A stretch of DNA of 64,000 nt from Betaproteobacteria bacterium (lineage in GTDB: Bacteria > Pseudomonadota > Gammaproteobacteria > Burkholderiales > Burkholderiaceae). A program made the translations under genes and the position numbers. This document shows positions 51,969 to 59,735 of the stretch, piece after piece. Location of the stretch: NCBI GenBank assembly GCA_009921765.1, contig RFXC01000002.1, positions 1 to 64,000 on the forward strand, read 5' to 3'. The number at the start of each line of letters is the position of its first letter. The first letter of the stretch is position 1. The notes beneath the pieces were generated by a model. It was not told the DNA's origin. It ran no database searches and was given only the letters and a program-made list of their open reading frames with translations.

Positions 51969-52754
51969 TCAGTGACGGATGTGGCTGCGAAGCAGCTGAA
52001 CAGTTTCGGTAAAGGCCGGGCTGTAGGTGATGCTCAGATCCCGAGGCCGGGGGAGGTCCACCTCGTGCCGCAGGATGATCCGCCCCGGTCGTGGCGAAAA
52101 GACATAAACCGTGTCCGCCAGAAAGGTCGCCTCGCGCAAGTCGTGAGTCACCAGCATCACAGTCACACCGCGTTCAGTCTGCAGGTCGCGCAGCGTGCAC
52201 CACAGGTCTTCACGGGTGAAGGCATCGAGCGCGCCAAACGGTTCGTCGAGCAGCAGGATCTCGGGTTGATGGATGAGGGCCCTGCATATCGACGTACGCT
52301 GCTGCATGCCCCCAGAAAGTTCCCAGGGGAACTTGCTGCCGAATCCGCGCAGCCCCACGCGCTCGAGAAGGGCCTCCACCTTGGCCACGTACTCGGCGCG
52401 ATGCGAGCCGATACGGCGCTTGTGAGGCTCGACCACTTCCAGCGGCAGCATCACGTTATCGATCGTGGTGCGCCAGGGAAGCAGGTTGGCAGCCTGGAAC
52501 GCCATGCCGACCGATTTGAGCGGACCGGCGATCTCCCTGTCCTCGACCAGCGCGATGCCATCGGTGACTGGTACGAGTCCGGAAATGATCTTCATCAGCG
52601 TGCTTTTCCCGCAGCCGGAGGGGCCGACCACGGCCACGAATTCACCGCGACGAATACTCAGATCGATCTGATCAATCGCGAGCGTCGACCGTGAGCCCTC
52701 GCCGTAGCGCAGGGATACCTTTTCCAGGCGAACGAGATTGGTGCTGGCGGTCAT
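51969..52754 (-). CDS. SsuB/TauB-type ABC transporter ATP-binding protein
   Basis: 261 residues from ATG 52754 (GGAG site upstream). Walker A 'GPSGCGKSTLMKIISGL', 'AFQAANLLPWRTTIDNVMLPLE', signature 'LSGGMQQRTSICRALIHQPEILLLDEPFGALD' and 'VTHDLREATFLAD' are intact. First gene of the minus-strand ABC operon, under a sigma-54 promoter back-to-back with that of the binding protein. Confidence 0.92.
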   Translation of the reverse strand: MTASTNLVRLEKVSLRYGEGSRSTLAIDQIDLSIRRGEFVAVVGPSGCGKSTLMKIISGLVPVTDGIALVEDREIAGPLKSVGMAFQAANLLPWRTTIDNVMLPLEVVEPHKRRIGSHRAEYVAKVEALLERVGLRGFGSKFPWELSGGMQQRTSICRALIHQPEILLLDEPFGALDAFTREDLWCTLRDLQTERGVTVMLVTHDLREATFLADTVYVFSPRPGRIILRHEVDLPRPRDLSITYSPAFTETVQLLRSHIRH

Positions 52755-52791
52755 CCGCAGTTCTCCGAACGAGCATTGATGGCGGTGAACT

Positions 52792-52807
52792 AGCAAGCAG
52801 CGTGCCG
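52792..52807 (-). promoter_or_regulatory. Sigma-54 promoter for the ABC ATPase/permease/NHase-beta-C operon
   Basis: Minus strand CGGCACGCTGCTTGCT matches TGGCACGNNNNTTGCW except for the first base. The predicted start is near 52781, 27 bases before the ATG at 52754. Its -24 end is only 18 bases from the -24 end of the divergent promoter at 52826-52841. Confidence 0.75.
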
Positions 52808-52825
52808 CTTTCTGGTGCGCCCAAC

Positions 52826-52841
52826 AGGCACGATGTTTGCA
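52826..52841 (+). promoter_or_regulatory. Sigma-54 promoter for the divergent ABC binding protein
   Basis: AGGCACGATGTTTGCA matches TGGCACGNNNNTTGCW except for the first base. The predicted start is near 52852, 43 bases before the ATG at 52895. It forms a back-to-back pair with the minus-strand promoter at 52792-52807, so one activator could serve both. Confidence 0.8.
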
Positions 52842-52894
52842 GCCGAGTCGCAGTGGCCCTCTGCGCATCCCCACTCAACAAAGGATCTGACACC

Positions 52895-53941
52895 ATGGTT
52901 GACTTCAAGCGACGTGCAGCCCTCCTCTTGGCTGCTTCGGTAACGAGCCTCTCCCTCTCTTCGGCGTTTGCCCAGACGCCGGTTCGCTTCTCCCTCGATT
53001 GGCGGTTCGAAGCGCCCAACAGCGGCTTTATGGTTGCCATCGACAAGGGCTTCTATAAAGCCGAGGGGTTGGATGTCACCCTTGACCCCGGCAACGGCTC
53101 GGTGGATGGCATCAATCGCGTAGCGAGTGGCGCCTACAACCTCGCAATGGCCGACATCAACTCTCTGATCCGCTTCCGCGATAACCCTGCCAACCCACCG
53201 ATTAAGGCGGTCTTCATGCAGATGAACGCACCGGCGTTCGCGGTCACCTCATTTGTCAAAAGCGGCATCAAGACGCCCAAGGATCTGGAAGGCCGGCTAG
53301 TAGGGGCGCCTGCTGCCGACGGCGCTTACGCAAACTGGGCTGCTTTCGTTAAGGCGGCTGGCTTTGACGGCGCAAAGGTGCGAATCGAAAACGTAGGCTT
53401 TCCGGTTCGCGAACCTATGCTCATGCAGGGGAAGGTTGATGCGATTGTGAGCTTTGCGTATAGCTCCTGGGTAGCGCTTCGAAGCGCTGGCCACAAGCCG
53501 GAGGATATCTCCATCATCTACATGCGCGACTTCGGGCTCGAACTTTACGGTAACGCGCTGCTTGCCAATCCGCAGTTTATGCAAGCGAATCCAGAGACTG
53601 TTCGCAAGTTTGTGCGAGCCAGCATCCGAGGGTTCCTTGATGCCGCGGCCAATCCGAAGGATGCGGTCGCGAGCGTTCTCAAACGCAATCCGGTCACCAA
53701 CGAGAACGCCGAGATGATGCGCTTTGCGATGTTCATGAATGACAATTTCTTTACCGACGAGGTAAAGAGGAATGGTGTCGGCCATGTAGACAACGCAAGG
53801 CTCGCAAGGTCAATCGATCAGATCGGTGAAAGCTTCAAGTACACCAACAAGCCGAGCGTCGCCGACTTCTACACCGGTGAATTCCTGCCGCCCGCGTCTG
53901 AGCGCGCAGTGCCCGCTGCGATTGCTAGCAAGAAGTTTTGA
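52895..53941 (+). CDS. SsuA/NMT1-type ABC substrate-binding protein
   Basis: 348 residues with signal peptide 'MVDFKRRAALLLAASVTSLSLSSAFAQT'. The body is 'VRFSLDWRFEAPNSGFMVAIDKGFYKAEGLDVTLDPGNGSVDGINRVASGAYNLAMADINSLI', a strong match to the SsuA/THI5-like fold often tied to pyrimidine or thiamine-precursor uptake. Transcribed divergently from its ATPase/permease, each from its own sigma-54 promoter. AAGGA ribosome site; ATG 52895. Confidence 0.9.
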   Translation: MVDFKRRAALLLAASVTSLSLSSAFAQTPVRFSLDWRFEAPNSGFMVAIDKGFYKAEGLDVTLDPGNGSVDGINRVASGAYNLAMADINSLIRFRDNPANPPIKAVFMQMNAPAFAVTSFVKSGIKTPKDLEGRLVGAPAADGAYANWAAFVKAAGFDGAKVRIENVGFPVREPMLMQGKVDAIVSFAYSSWVALRSAGHKPEDISIIYMRDFGLELYGNALLANPQFMQANPETVRKFVRASIRGFLDAAANPKDAVASVLKRNPVTNENAEMMRFAMFMNDNFFTDEVKRNGVGHVDNARLARSIDQIGESFKYTNKPSVADFYTGEFLPPASERAVPAAIASKKF

Positions 53942-53947
53942 TCAACC

Positions 53948-55012
53948 TCAGCAGCGCACCACGATGGCGGCCATTCCGCCGCCTGGTGGTGCCTGATGCA
54001 CCGAATCGGCCGACACAAAAAAGCGCAGATGTCCCAACAGACTGCCCAGAACGCCTGATGCAGCCGCCCGAATGTGAGATTCGGGGGCCCATCCACTGGT
54101 ATAGACAGTGGTTCTTGATCCGCGTACCAAGCCATCTTCCGTGACCATCATCTTGGCGATCAGCGCCTCGATACGATCACCGTCAACCAGCTCTCCGAAT
54201 TCATCGAATCGCAACCCCTGTCGACTCATAAGGGCGCGCAGCGATCGTTGGTCAAGCAGGTCGCGTGTGTGGGTTGAAGCAATCTGCAGGTTACCGCCCG
54301 CACCGGGGCGATTGCCCATCACCACTGCTTCAATGCGTCGGATCTCCGCGCCGGCAATCCCCTGTACATGACGGGTGTAAATCGACAGGTCTTCGGTGAT
54401 GTTGTCTTCGGTCAGTCGGGAGCGATCGACTTCGCCGAGCGCGACACCACCGCCCAGTGCCGAGATGGCTCGGCCTCTGTGCAGCAGGCTGTTGCGCGGT
54501 GTGGCCGCAGCATGGCGGGCGGGAAGGGTTGGAGATTTGATGAACAGGAATTCCACCTGGTCGGGAGTGAGGCCTGCATCGACGATTGCTTCGCGCGCGC
54601 ACTCGGCCACCCGGTCGACCAGTCGAAGCGTCCCGATGTCCGCGATCGGCACATGCGCGCTATAGGCGGTGCCCATCGCGAGGCGCGCCGGCGCTCGTTC
54701 ATCAGCCGGTTCTACATCTGTCTCGGACGAATCGATCTCGGCAAACGCGAAGCCTTTGGGTGACCCGACGCCTTCGCTTCCGATGGCGAGCATGGACAGG
54801 GCTCGGTTCGAAAGGCCGGTCTGCTCGAATAGCTGATCGAGCTTCAGCTTCAGCAAATCTCGAGAAAAATCATTCGGTGCGTGATGCCCCTCGGTTTTTG
54901 CGAGGACCACCAGCCGCCGGATTCTGGCAAGCGGCAGCGTGTTCAGCCACTCGTCAAGCTGAGAGACGTCGCCGGCGCCGGCCATGTCGAAGCAGGTCGT
55001 TTGAACGGTCAT
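53948..55012 (-). CDS. Ring-opening amidohydrolase (barbiturase/cyanuric acid hydrolase family)
   Basis: 354 residues built of three repeats, the AtzD/barbiturase toblerone fold. Markers are 'VVLAKTEGHHAPNDFSR', 'FLFIKSPTL', 'RGRAISALGGGVALGE', 'EAVVMGNRPGAGGNLQIA', 'VTEDGLVRGSR' and 'FVSADSVHQAPPGGGMAA'. The Lys of each repeat appears present and the third Ser is kept. The first-repeat 'S-G-G-T-E-G' reads 'A-I-G-S-E-G' and the second-repeat Ser also seems absent, so the substrate may differ from barbiturate and cyanurate. Last gene of the long minus-strand operon; its ATG overlaps the upstream stop. Confidence 0.83.
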   Translation of the reverse strand: MTVQTTCFDMAGAGDVSQLDEWLNTLPLARIRRLVVLAKTEGHHAPNDFSRDLLKLKLDQLFEQTGLSNRALSMLAIGSEGVGSPKGFAFAEIDSSETDVEPADERAPARLAMGTAYSAHVPIADIGTLRLVDRVAECAREAIVDAGLTPDQVEFLFIKSPTLPARHAAATPRNSLLHRGRAISALGGGVALGEVDRSRLTEDNITEDLSIYTRHVQGIAGAEIRRIEAVVMGNRPGAGGNLQIASTHTRDLLDQRSLRALMSRQGLRFDEFGELVDGDRIEALIAKMMVTEDGLVRGSRTTVYTSGWAPESHIRAAASGVLGSLLGHLRFFVSADSVHQAPPGGGMAAIVVRC

Positions 55013-55851
55013 GGTGCTCGTCCTATCGGAGGGAGGGGGTCGGTGTCCCAAAGTGTCCGCCACAGTTTCACCATTGGGTCGGACTGGTCGGAGACCTTGG
55101 CGCACAGGTCGAGGTCTTTACGGAGCCAAGTGAAGAGTTCGGCCGCGTCGGTGTCCGGGCGAGATAGTGCAGACTGCAGTCGGTCCAGTTGCACTGAGCG
55201 GGCGCTGCCAAGCGACAGTGCCGCGAACACCTGTTCGAGATTGAGTCCCGCAGCCAGGCTGAACTGTCGGGCAGACGCGAGTCCGGCAGCAATACCTGCG
55301 ATGGCAAGTTGGTTGGCGAGTTTGCAGGTTTGGCCCGCGCCCGCATTACCCAGGAATATCACCTGGGCACAGTACGCAGCGAGAACTCGGGTGATCTCCG
55401 ACTGATCGGATGGATCTGTGCCCAGCATGGCGACCATCTCGCCGCGTCTTGCGCCCTCTACGCCGCCGCTCAACGGTGCGTCGGCGTAGCGTAGCCCCGC
55501 GTTCCGGCAGCGGCTCGCGGTGCGACAGGCCGACGCGGGCGACACAGTGCCATGTTCAATCAGCAGCGCGCCTCGTGGCCAGCTTCCCAGGGCGCTGTCG
55601 ATAACGGAGAGCGAAGCGGCTTCGTCGGTGACGCAGAGCACGATGACCGCCGGCTCGGTTTCCTGGACGCTGCCATGTATCGCTGCCCAGCGCGCCTGAG
55701 CGATGGCGTCTGTATCAATGCCTTGCACTGAGGCGCCAGCGCTCACCAGCCGATTCGCTAGCGCTGAGCCCAGCGCGCCCAGCCCAAAAAATTGAACTTT
55801 CAATCCCGCAAGACTGAGGTGGGCCGATTCTTTCGGTACGCGATGGGTCAT
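55009..55851 (-). CDS. Beta-hydroxyacid dehydrogenase (3-hydroxyisobutyrate dehydrogenase-like), copy A
   Basis: 280 residues. NAD(P)-binding 'VQFFGLGALGSALANRLVSAGASVQGIDTD', substrate loop 'DAPLSGGVEGARRG', and catalytic Lys in 'GQTCKLANQL'. It oxidises a 3-hydroxy acid or reduces a semialdehyde such as tartronate or malonate semialdehyde. ATGA overlaps couple it both to the nitrile-hydratase-like gene before it and to the ring-opening amidohydrolase after it. Confidence 0.87.
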   Translation of the reverse strand: MTHRVPKESAHLSLAGLKVQFFGLGALGSALANRLVSAGASVQGIDTDAIAQARWAAIHGSVQETEPAVIVLCVTDEAASLSVIDSALGSWPRGALLIEHGTVSPASACRTASRCRNAGLRYADAPLSGGVEGARRGEMVAMLGTDPSDQSEITRVLAAYCAQVIFLGNAGAGQTCKLANQLAIAGIAAGLASARQFSLAAGLNLEQVFAALSLGSARSVQLDRLQSALSRPDTDAAELFTWLRKDLDLCAKVSDQSDPMVKLWRTLWDTDPLPPIGRAP

Positions 55852-56894
55852 GGGATGGGTGCGGAGTGCGATACGCTCTCCGCCTTAGGGGGCAGACGTG
55901 GCACTGCAACACCGATCAGACAATCACGGGTCACCAGTGCGGCAAGCGCGGCTTCGTCGAGAAGGTCTGATCCAACCGGGCGCACTGGCAGCACCATGTA
56001 GCGGAGATCAGCCGTGCTGTCGTACACGTCGATCCGGACCGAGTCGGGTAGCGACAATCCGAACTCGGCCAGTACAGCCCGGGGCTCGTATACGGTGCGA
56101 GTGCGATAGGGCTTACCCACATACCAGGCTGGTGGCTGACCCAGGAGATTGCGCGGGTAGCACGAGCAGAGCGTGCAGACGATCACGCAGTGCACGCTGG
56201 CGGTGCTTTCAACGAGCGCAAGGCGTCCGTCTGGAAACGGGATGCCGAATGCCTCGCAGGCCACTCGGCCGTCTGCGAGGATGGCCCGCCTGAAGTCGTC
56301 GTCGCACCATGCACGGGCAACAATCTTCGCGCCCCATGCAGGTTGCGGGGCGTCGATCCGTTCGATTGCAGCGCGGATCTGGTCGCGTGTCAGCAGCGCG
56401 CGCGACTCAAGCAACTCGGCGAGTGCAATTGTTCGCCACTCCGACTTGGAAGGCGGACTGTCGGCCATAGGCAGGTAGCCTTTGCCACCGTAAGGATCAG
56501 GAACTGACCCGGGTGCGCACGGGTCGGCGGAGCGATCTCCGAGCGTGGCGAGCCAGCCTGGGTCGGCGCGGTATTGCTGCTTGAGCTCGTCTGCCCGTTG
56601 ATCGATATCGGCAAGTGTCACGACCCCCTTTCGATCCAGAATGCTGAGCATGCTCGTGAGCATTCGTTCGAAGAACGACAGCTCACGATAAAGCGTCTCG
56701 CCAAAGCTTTCGAATCCGTCACGCAATTCGTCAAGTGGTACCAGTCCGCGTGCGCCCAGCAGTACGCGAATCGCGGCGCACTGTCGCTCCCAGTGAAAGA
56801 GTGATCTCTCTCTGCGGTCGATAGGCCCGGTATCGCCCCAGCCGGGCGATTCCATCCGCCCGCCTACATCATGGTAGCGGCGCGCCTCGCTCAC
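55848..56894 (-). CDS. Nitrile hydratase-type fusion: beta N-terminal domain + alpha subunit (Co-type)
   Basis: 348 residues. Residues 1-105 resemble the N-half of nitrile hydratase beta ('YHDVGGRMESPGWG', then a helical stretch). Residues 150-348 are a complete alpha/gamma subunit: 'LLESRALLTRDQIRAAIERIDAPQPAWGAKIVARAWCDDDFRRAIL', the metal claw 'VCTLCSC' (C240-T-L-C243-S-C245) with Thr as in cobalt enzymes, and 'AVLAEFGLSLPDSVRIDVYDSTADLRYMVLP'. The missing beta C-half is encoded at 50892-51194. The order differs from nitrile hydratase (alpha + beta) and thiocyanate hydrolase (three chains). Coupled by ATGA overlaps on both sides. Confidence 0.82.
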   Translation of the reverse strand: MSEARRYHDVGGRMESPGWGDTGPIDRRERSLFHWERQCAAIRVLLGARGLVPLDELRDGFESFGETLYRELSFFERMLTSMLSILDRKGVVTLADIDQRADELKQQYRADPGWLATLGDRSADPCAPGSVPDPYGGKGYLPMADSPPSKSEWRTIALAELLESRALLTRDQIRAAIERIDAPQPAWGAKIVARAWCDDDFRRAILADGRVACEAFGIPFPDGRLALVESTASVHCVIVCTLCSCYPRNLLGQPPAWYVGKPYRTRTVYEPRAVLAEFGLSLPDSVRIDVYDSTADLRYMVLPVRPVGSDLLDEAALAALVTRDCLIGVAVPRLPPKAESVSHSAPIP

Positions 56895-57598
56895 GCGGCC
56901 TCGCGTGTGCGGCTGGCCTGGGCAAATTCATCGACCTTCGCTGTCCAGCCAAAAAACGTTCGAATATTCCAAAGCGTGGCATCGAGCAGATAGGGCGGGC
57001 CGGCATGGTGCGTTGCATCTTCCAGGAGCAGGCAAAAATATTCCCGGTGATATGCCTCGCGTAGCGTGCTTTCCACACAGGCGTTGGCGGCTACACCAGT
57101 AAAGACGATGTTCTGGATTCGGCGCGCTCGCAGGACCTGATCCAGGCAGGTACCCGCAAATGCGCTGTAGCGTGATTTGCGCACCACCAGTTCGCCTGCA
57201 TCAGGTTGAAGCTCATCGACGATTTCATAGTCCCAAGTGCCATCTGTGATCAACTTGCGATGGAGCTCCGGACGTTCGCGCATTAGAATCTGCGCCTCCG
57301 ATTTATGCCAGACCGGCGCGGTGGGTCCCCCTACAACCAAATGGTCGGCATCAAAGCCACTCTGGATGTAAACCACAAAGATCCCGGCGTCACGAGCCGC
57401 CTGGACGCTTCTTCGCACCTGCGAGATGGTTCGGTCGGCGTGGCTCAGGTCGTAGCCTACCTGGTCGAAATAGCCGTTCGGCTTGAGAAAACCGTTCTGC
57501 ATGTCGACGACCACCAGGGCAGTATCACAGGCGTGCCAGCTGATTGCGCGGGGCAAGGCGGAGGGAAGGTGAATCGACGCGGAAGCTGTGTGTGTCAT
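56891..57598 (-). CDS. RutB-like isochorismatase-family amidohydrolase
   Basis: 235 residues. The triad is Asp in 'ALVVVDMQNGFLKPNGYFDQVGYDL', Lys in 'VVRKSRYSAFAGT' and Cys in 'VAANACVESTLREAYHREYF'. The closeness to RutB is marked ('WHKSEAQILMRERPEL', 'WDYEIVDELQPDAGE', 'EDATHHAGPPYL', 'NIRTFFGW'). RutB hydrolyses ureidoacrylate in uracil breakdown, so a ureido/carbamoyl acid is the likely substrate here. ATG 57598 after AAGG; a longer reading from 57754 runs into the Rieske gene. Confidence 0.87.
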   Translation of the reverse strand: MTHTASASIHLPSALPRAISWHACDTALVVVDMQNGFLKPNGYFDQVGYDLSHADRTISQVRRSVQAARDAGIFVVYIQSGFDADHLVVGGPTAPVWHKSEAQILMRERPELHRKLITDGTWDYEIVDELQPDAGELVVRKSRYSAFAGTCLDQVLRARRIQNIVFTGVAANACVESTLREAYHREYFCLLLEDATHHAGPPYLLDATLWNIRTFFGWTAKVDEFAQASRTREAA

Positions 57599-57609
57599 GG
57601 TGATTTGCC

Positions 57610-58800
57610 TTATGCCGCGAGGGCGCCGCGTGTGCCCATACCGCTGGTCGAGCCTGCACCGTGCTGTTCGCCCAGGACGCGATCGAGCACCCAGTTGTCG
57701 AGTGCATGCACGATCTTCTCTTTGATGCAGAAGCGGCCCGGCGTGGCGTGCCACGACTGGAGTCCGCGCTGCTGAAGTTCAGAGATGTCGTTGTCCTCCC
57801 GCACAACAATGTCCTGTCGCTTGAAGTAGTTCGCTGCAAGCGCTTGAAAATCCGGACGCTCGAAGCGCTGCTCTGGAAAGCACGAGGTGAGGACCAGTTG
57901 AGTGCGCTCGGGACCTCTGGGGTGCGCCTCGAAGCACCACATGGTGTCGTTTGCGATCGCCAGCATGGCAGCGGGATAGATGAGGATGAATCGGCTGCCC
58001 TGGCTCGAATCGCCTGACAAGGTTTCAATTGGGGGAAAGCCCATGTCGCCGTGAAGCAGCGCGCGTGTTCCTTCATGTCGCTCATAGATGGCGGTGTATT
58101 CGCCGCGGCCCGGGTCTTCGGGGATATTGATTGCCTTCTGCCTTGAGATCGTGGAGCGATGTACGGTAGGGATGTGATAACCCTCCATGAAGTTTTCCAC
58201 CCACACTTTCCAGTTGCATTGCAGATCGAACGTGAGCCGGCGGGCGCTTCGCATACGCCCGAAGTCATACATCTCGAGCCGCTCGGGCAAATCTCCCAGC
58301 CACGCCGAAAGTGGTGGGACATCGTCCGACACACAAACGAACATGAAGCCCGCCCAGGTGTCGACACGCGCAGCGTGAAGCGGGTAGTCATCGGTGGAGA
58401 AACCGATTGAATCGCCCATCGCGGGAGCGGCGAGGAGCTTACCGTCCAGGCTGTAGCTCCAGGCGTGATACGGGCAGACCAGATTTCGCGACTGGCCCTC
58501 GCCTTGCGCGAGCGGCGCCCCGCGGTGCCGACAGGCGTTGGCAAGCGCGTGCAGCTGCCCCTTTGCATCGCGCGTCAGAATCAGGCTGATATCGGAAAAT
58601 TCCACCGTGCACCAGCTGCCCGGTGCCGCGATCCGGTCTTCACGGCCGACCATGACCCAGCCCTGATGAAAAATGGTTTCGACCTCTCGCTGGTAGAACG
58701 CGCTGTCTGTGTAGCAGCGGGGAGGGAGGCCTGTGGCCTGTTCTAGCGGCTTTCGCACATTTTGATAGAGCGTGCTGTCGAAAAGATTCATTGAGTTCAT
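57610..58800 (-). CDS. Rieske aromatic-ring-hydroxylating oxygenase alpha subunit
   Basis: 396 residues. Rieske motif C90-R-H92 ... C109-P-Y-H112 ('CRHRGAPLAQGEG', 'CPYHAW'), and the mononuclear iron ligands in 'WKVWVENFMEGYHIPTVH'. The 'NWKVWVENFMEGYH' form is shared with carnitine, choline and ring-N-heterocycle oxygenases. No reductase is adjacent. Its ATG overlaps the upstream dehydrogenase stop. Probable step: hydroxylation or demethylation of the imported ring. Confidence 0.88.
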   Translation of the reverse strand: MNSMNLFDSTLYQNVRKPLEQATGLPPRCYTDSAFYQREVETIFHQGWVMVGREDRIAAPGSWCTVEFSDISLILTRDAKGQLHALANACRHRGAPLAQGEGQSRNLVCPYHAWSYSLDGKLLAAPAMGDSIGFSTDDYPLHAARVDTWAGFMFVCVSDDVPPLSAWLGDLPERLEMYDFGRMRSARRLTFDLQCNWKVWVENFMEGYHIPTVHRSTISRQKAINIPEDPGRGEYTAIYERHEGTRALLHGDMGFPPIETLSGDSSQGSRFILIYPAAMLAIANDTMWCFEAHPRGPERTQLVLTSCFPEQRFERPDFQALAANYFKRQDIVVREDNDISELQQRGLQSWHATPGRFCIKEKIVHALDNWVLDRVLGEQHGAGSTSGMGTRGALAA

Positions 58801-59735
58801 CCCTTGGGAAGGCAGGCTGGAAGGTCAGCCCAGTCGACATTGGCGCAGCCCTTTTCGGCAGCGCGAGAGAGCGTGGCTCGGACCAGCTCACCCACAGGCG
58901 TGGATACGCCTGCTGCGGTCGCGGCAGCCAGCAATTGCGTGATGTCCTTCAGCCCCAGTTGTACCGTGAAGCCTGCTGGTTCGTTGGCTTCATGGCCACT
59001 GTCAGCCGCACGGGTCACGCGCCCGCCCACCCCTTCATAGACCGGTCCGCGGAAAAGTTTGCCGGTAATCACCTGATGCAGTGTCGACGCATCAGCGCCG
59101 TGCGCTCGCACAAACCGGGAGGCCTCCGTGAGGGTTTGGATGGCGCTTGCGATCATGAGGTTGCCGGCGAGCTTGATTGCGCTGGCCGCCGCGGGGGACT
59201 CAACGGTATGCTGGCGCGGTGCGAATACGGCCAGGATTCGCTGGGCCGCTGAATGCCAGCCGCCTTCATCTGGACTGCCGGGACCAAACAGCGCAGTCAG
59301 GTCGCCCGCCCAGGCTTCATCCGGTCTTCCGAATACCGGACAGGCGGCAAAGCGGTGTCCCGCATCGGCATGTTGCTTTGCAAGCGCCAGGCAAAGCGCC
59401 ATGCTGAGGGTCCCGATACAGAGATGGATCGCGCCTCCGGGCAGGCAGGCGAGCGCTCCGGATGGCCCATTAAGCAGCGACTGCGTCGAGGCATCGCTTG
59501 GCAGCACCGTGACCAGAAGCTGCGTCTGCCGCCACATGGCGGGCGTCGCCTGCGACACAACCGTGAATAGCCGATCCCTCGCCTCGCTTCTGCGCGATTC
59601 ATCCGGGTCGATACCGGTCACTGTAAATCCAGCCTGTGCAAGGGCCGCTGCAAGCGGGAGCCCCAGCTGTCCCAGGCCCGCGACCGTCAGGGGCAGCGGA
59701 TCGGTACGATCGGGCATCGGAGTCGGCTCAGCCAT
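58797..59735 (-). CDS. Beta-hydroxyacid dehydrogenase-like protein, copy B
   Basis: 312 residues from ATG 59735. Cofactor motif 'VAGLGQLGLPLAAALAQAGFTVTGIDPD' and catalytic Lys in 'AASAIKLAGNLMIA'. The substrate loop reads 'CPVFGRPDEAWAG' instead of 'DAPVSGG', as in the imine reductase/hydroxyacid-dehydrogenase side branch. This suggests a substrate different from copy A. It overlaps the upstream monooxygenase by 8 bases and the downstream Rieske gene by 4. Confidence 0.83.
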   Translation of the reverse strand: MAEPTPMPDRTDPLPLTVAGLGQLGLPLAAALAQAGFTVTGIDPDESRRSEARDRLFTVVSQATPAMWRQTQLLVTVLPSDASTQSLLNGPSGALACLPGGAIHLCIGTLSMALCLALAKQHADAGHRFAACPVFGRPDEAWAGDLTALFGPGSPDEGGWHSAAQRILAVFAPRQHTVESPAAASAIKLAGNLMIASAIQTLTEASRFVRAHGADASTLHQVITGKLFRGPVYEGVGGRVTRAADSGHEANEPAGFTVQLGLKDITQLLAAATAAGVSTPVGELVRATLSRAAEKGCANVDWADLPACLPKG

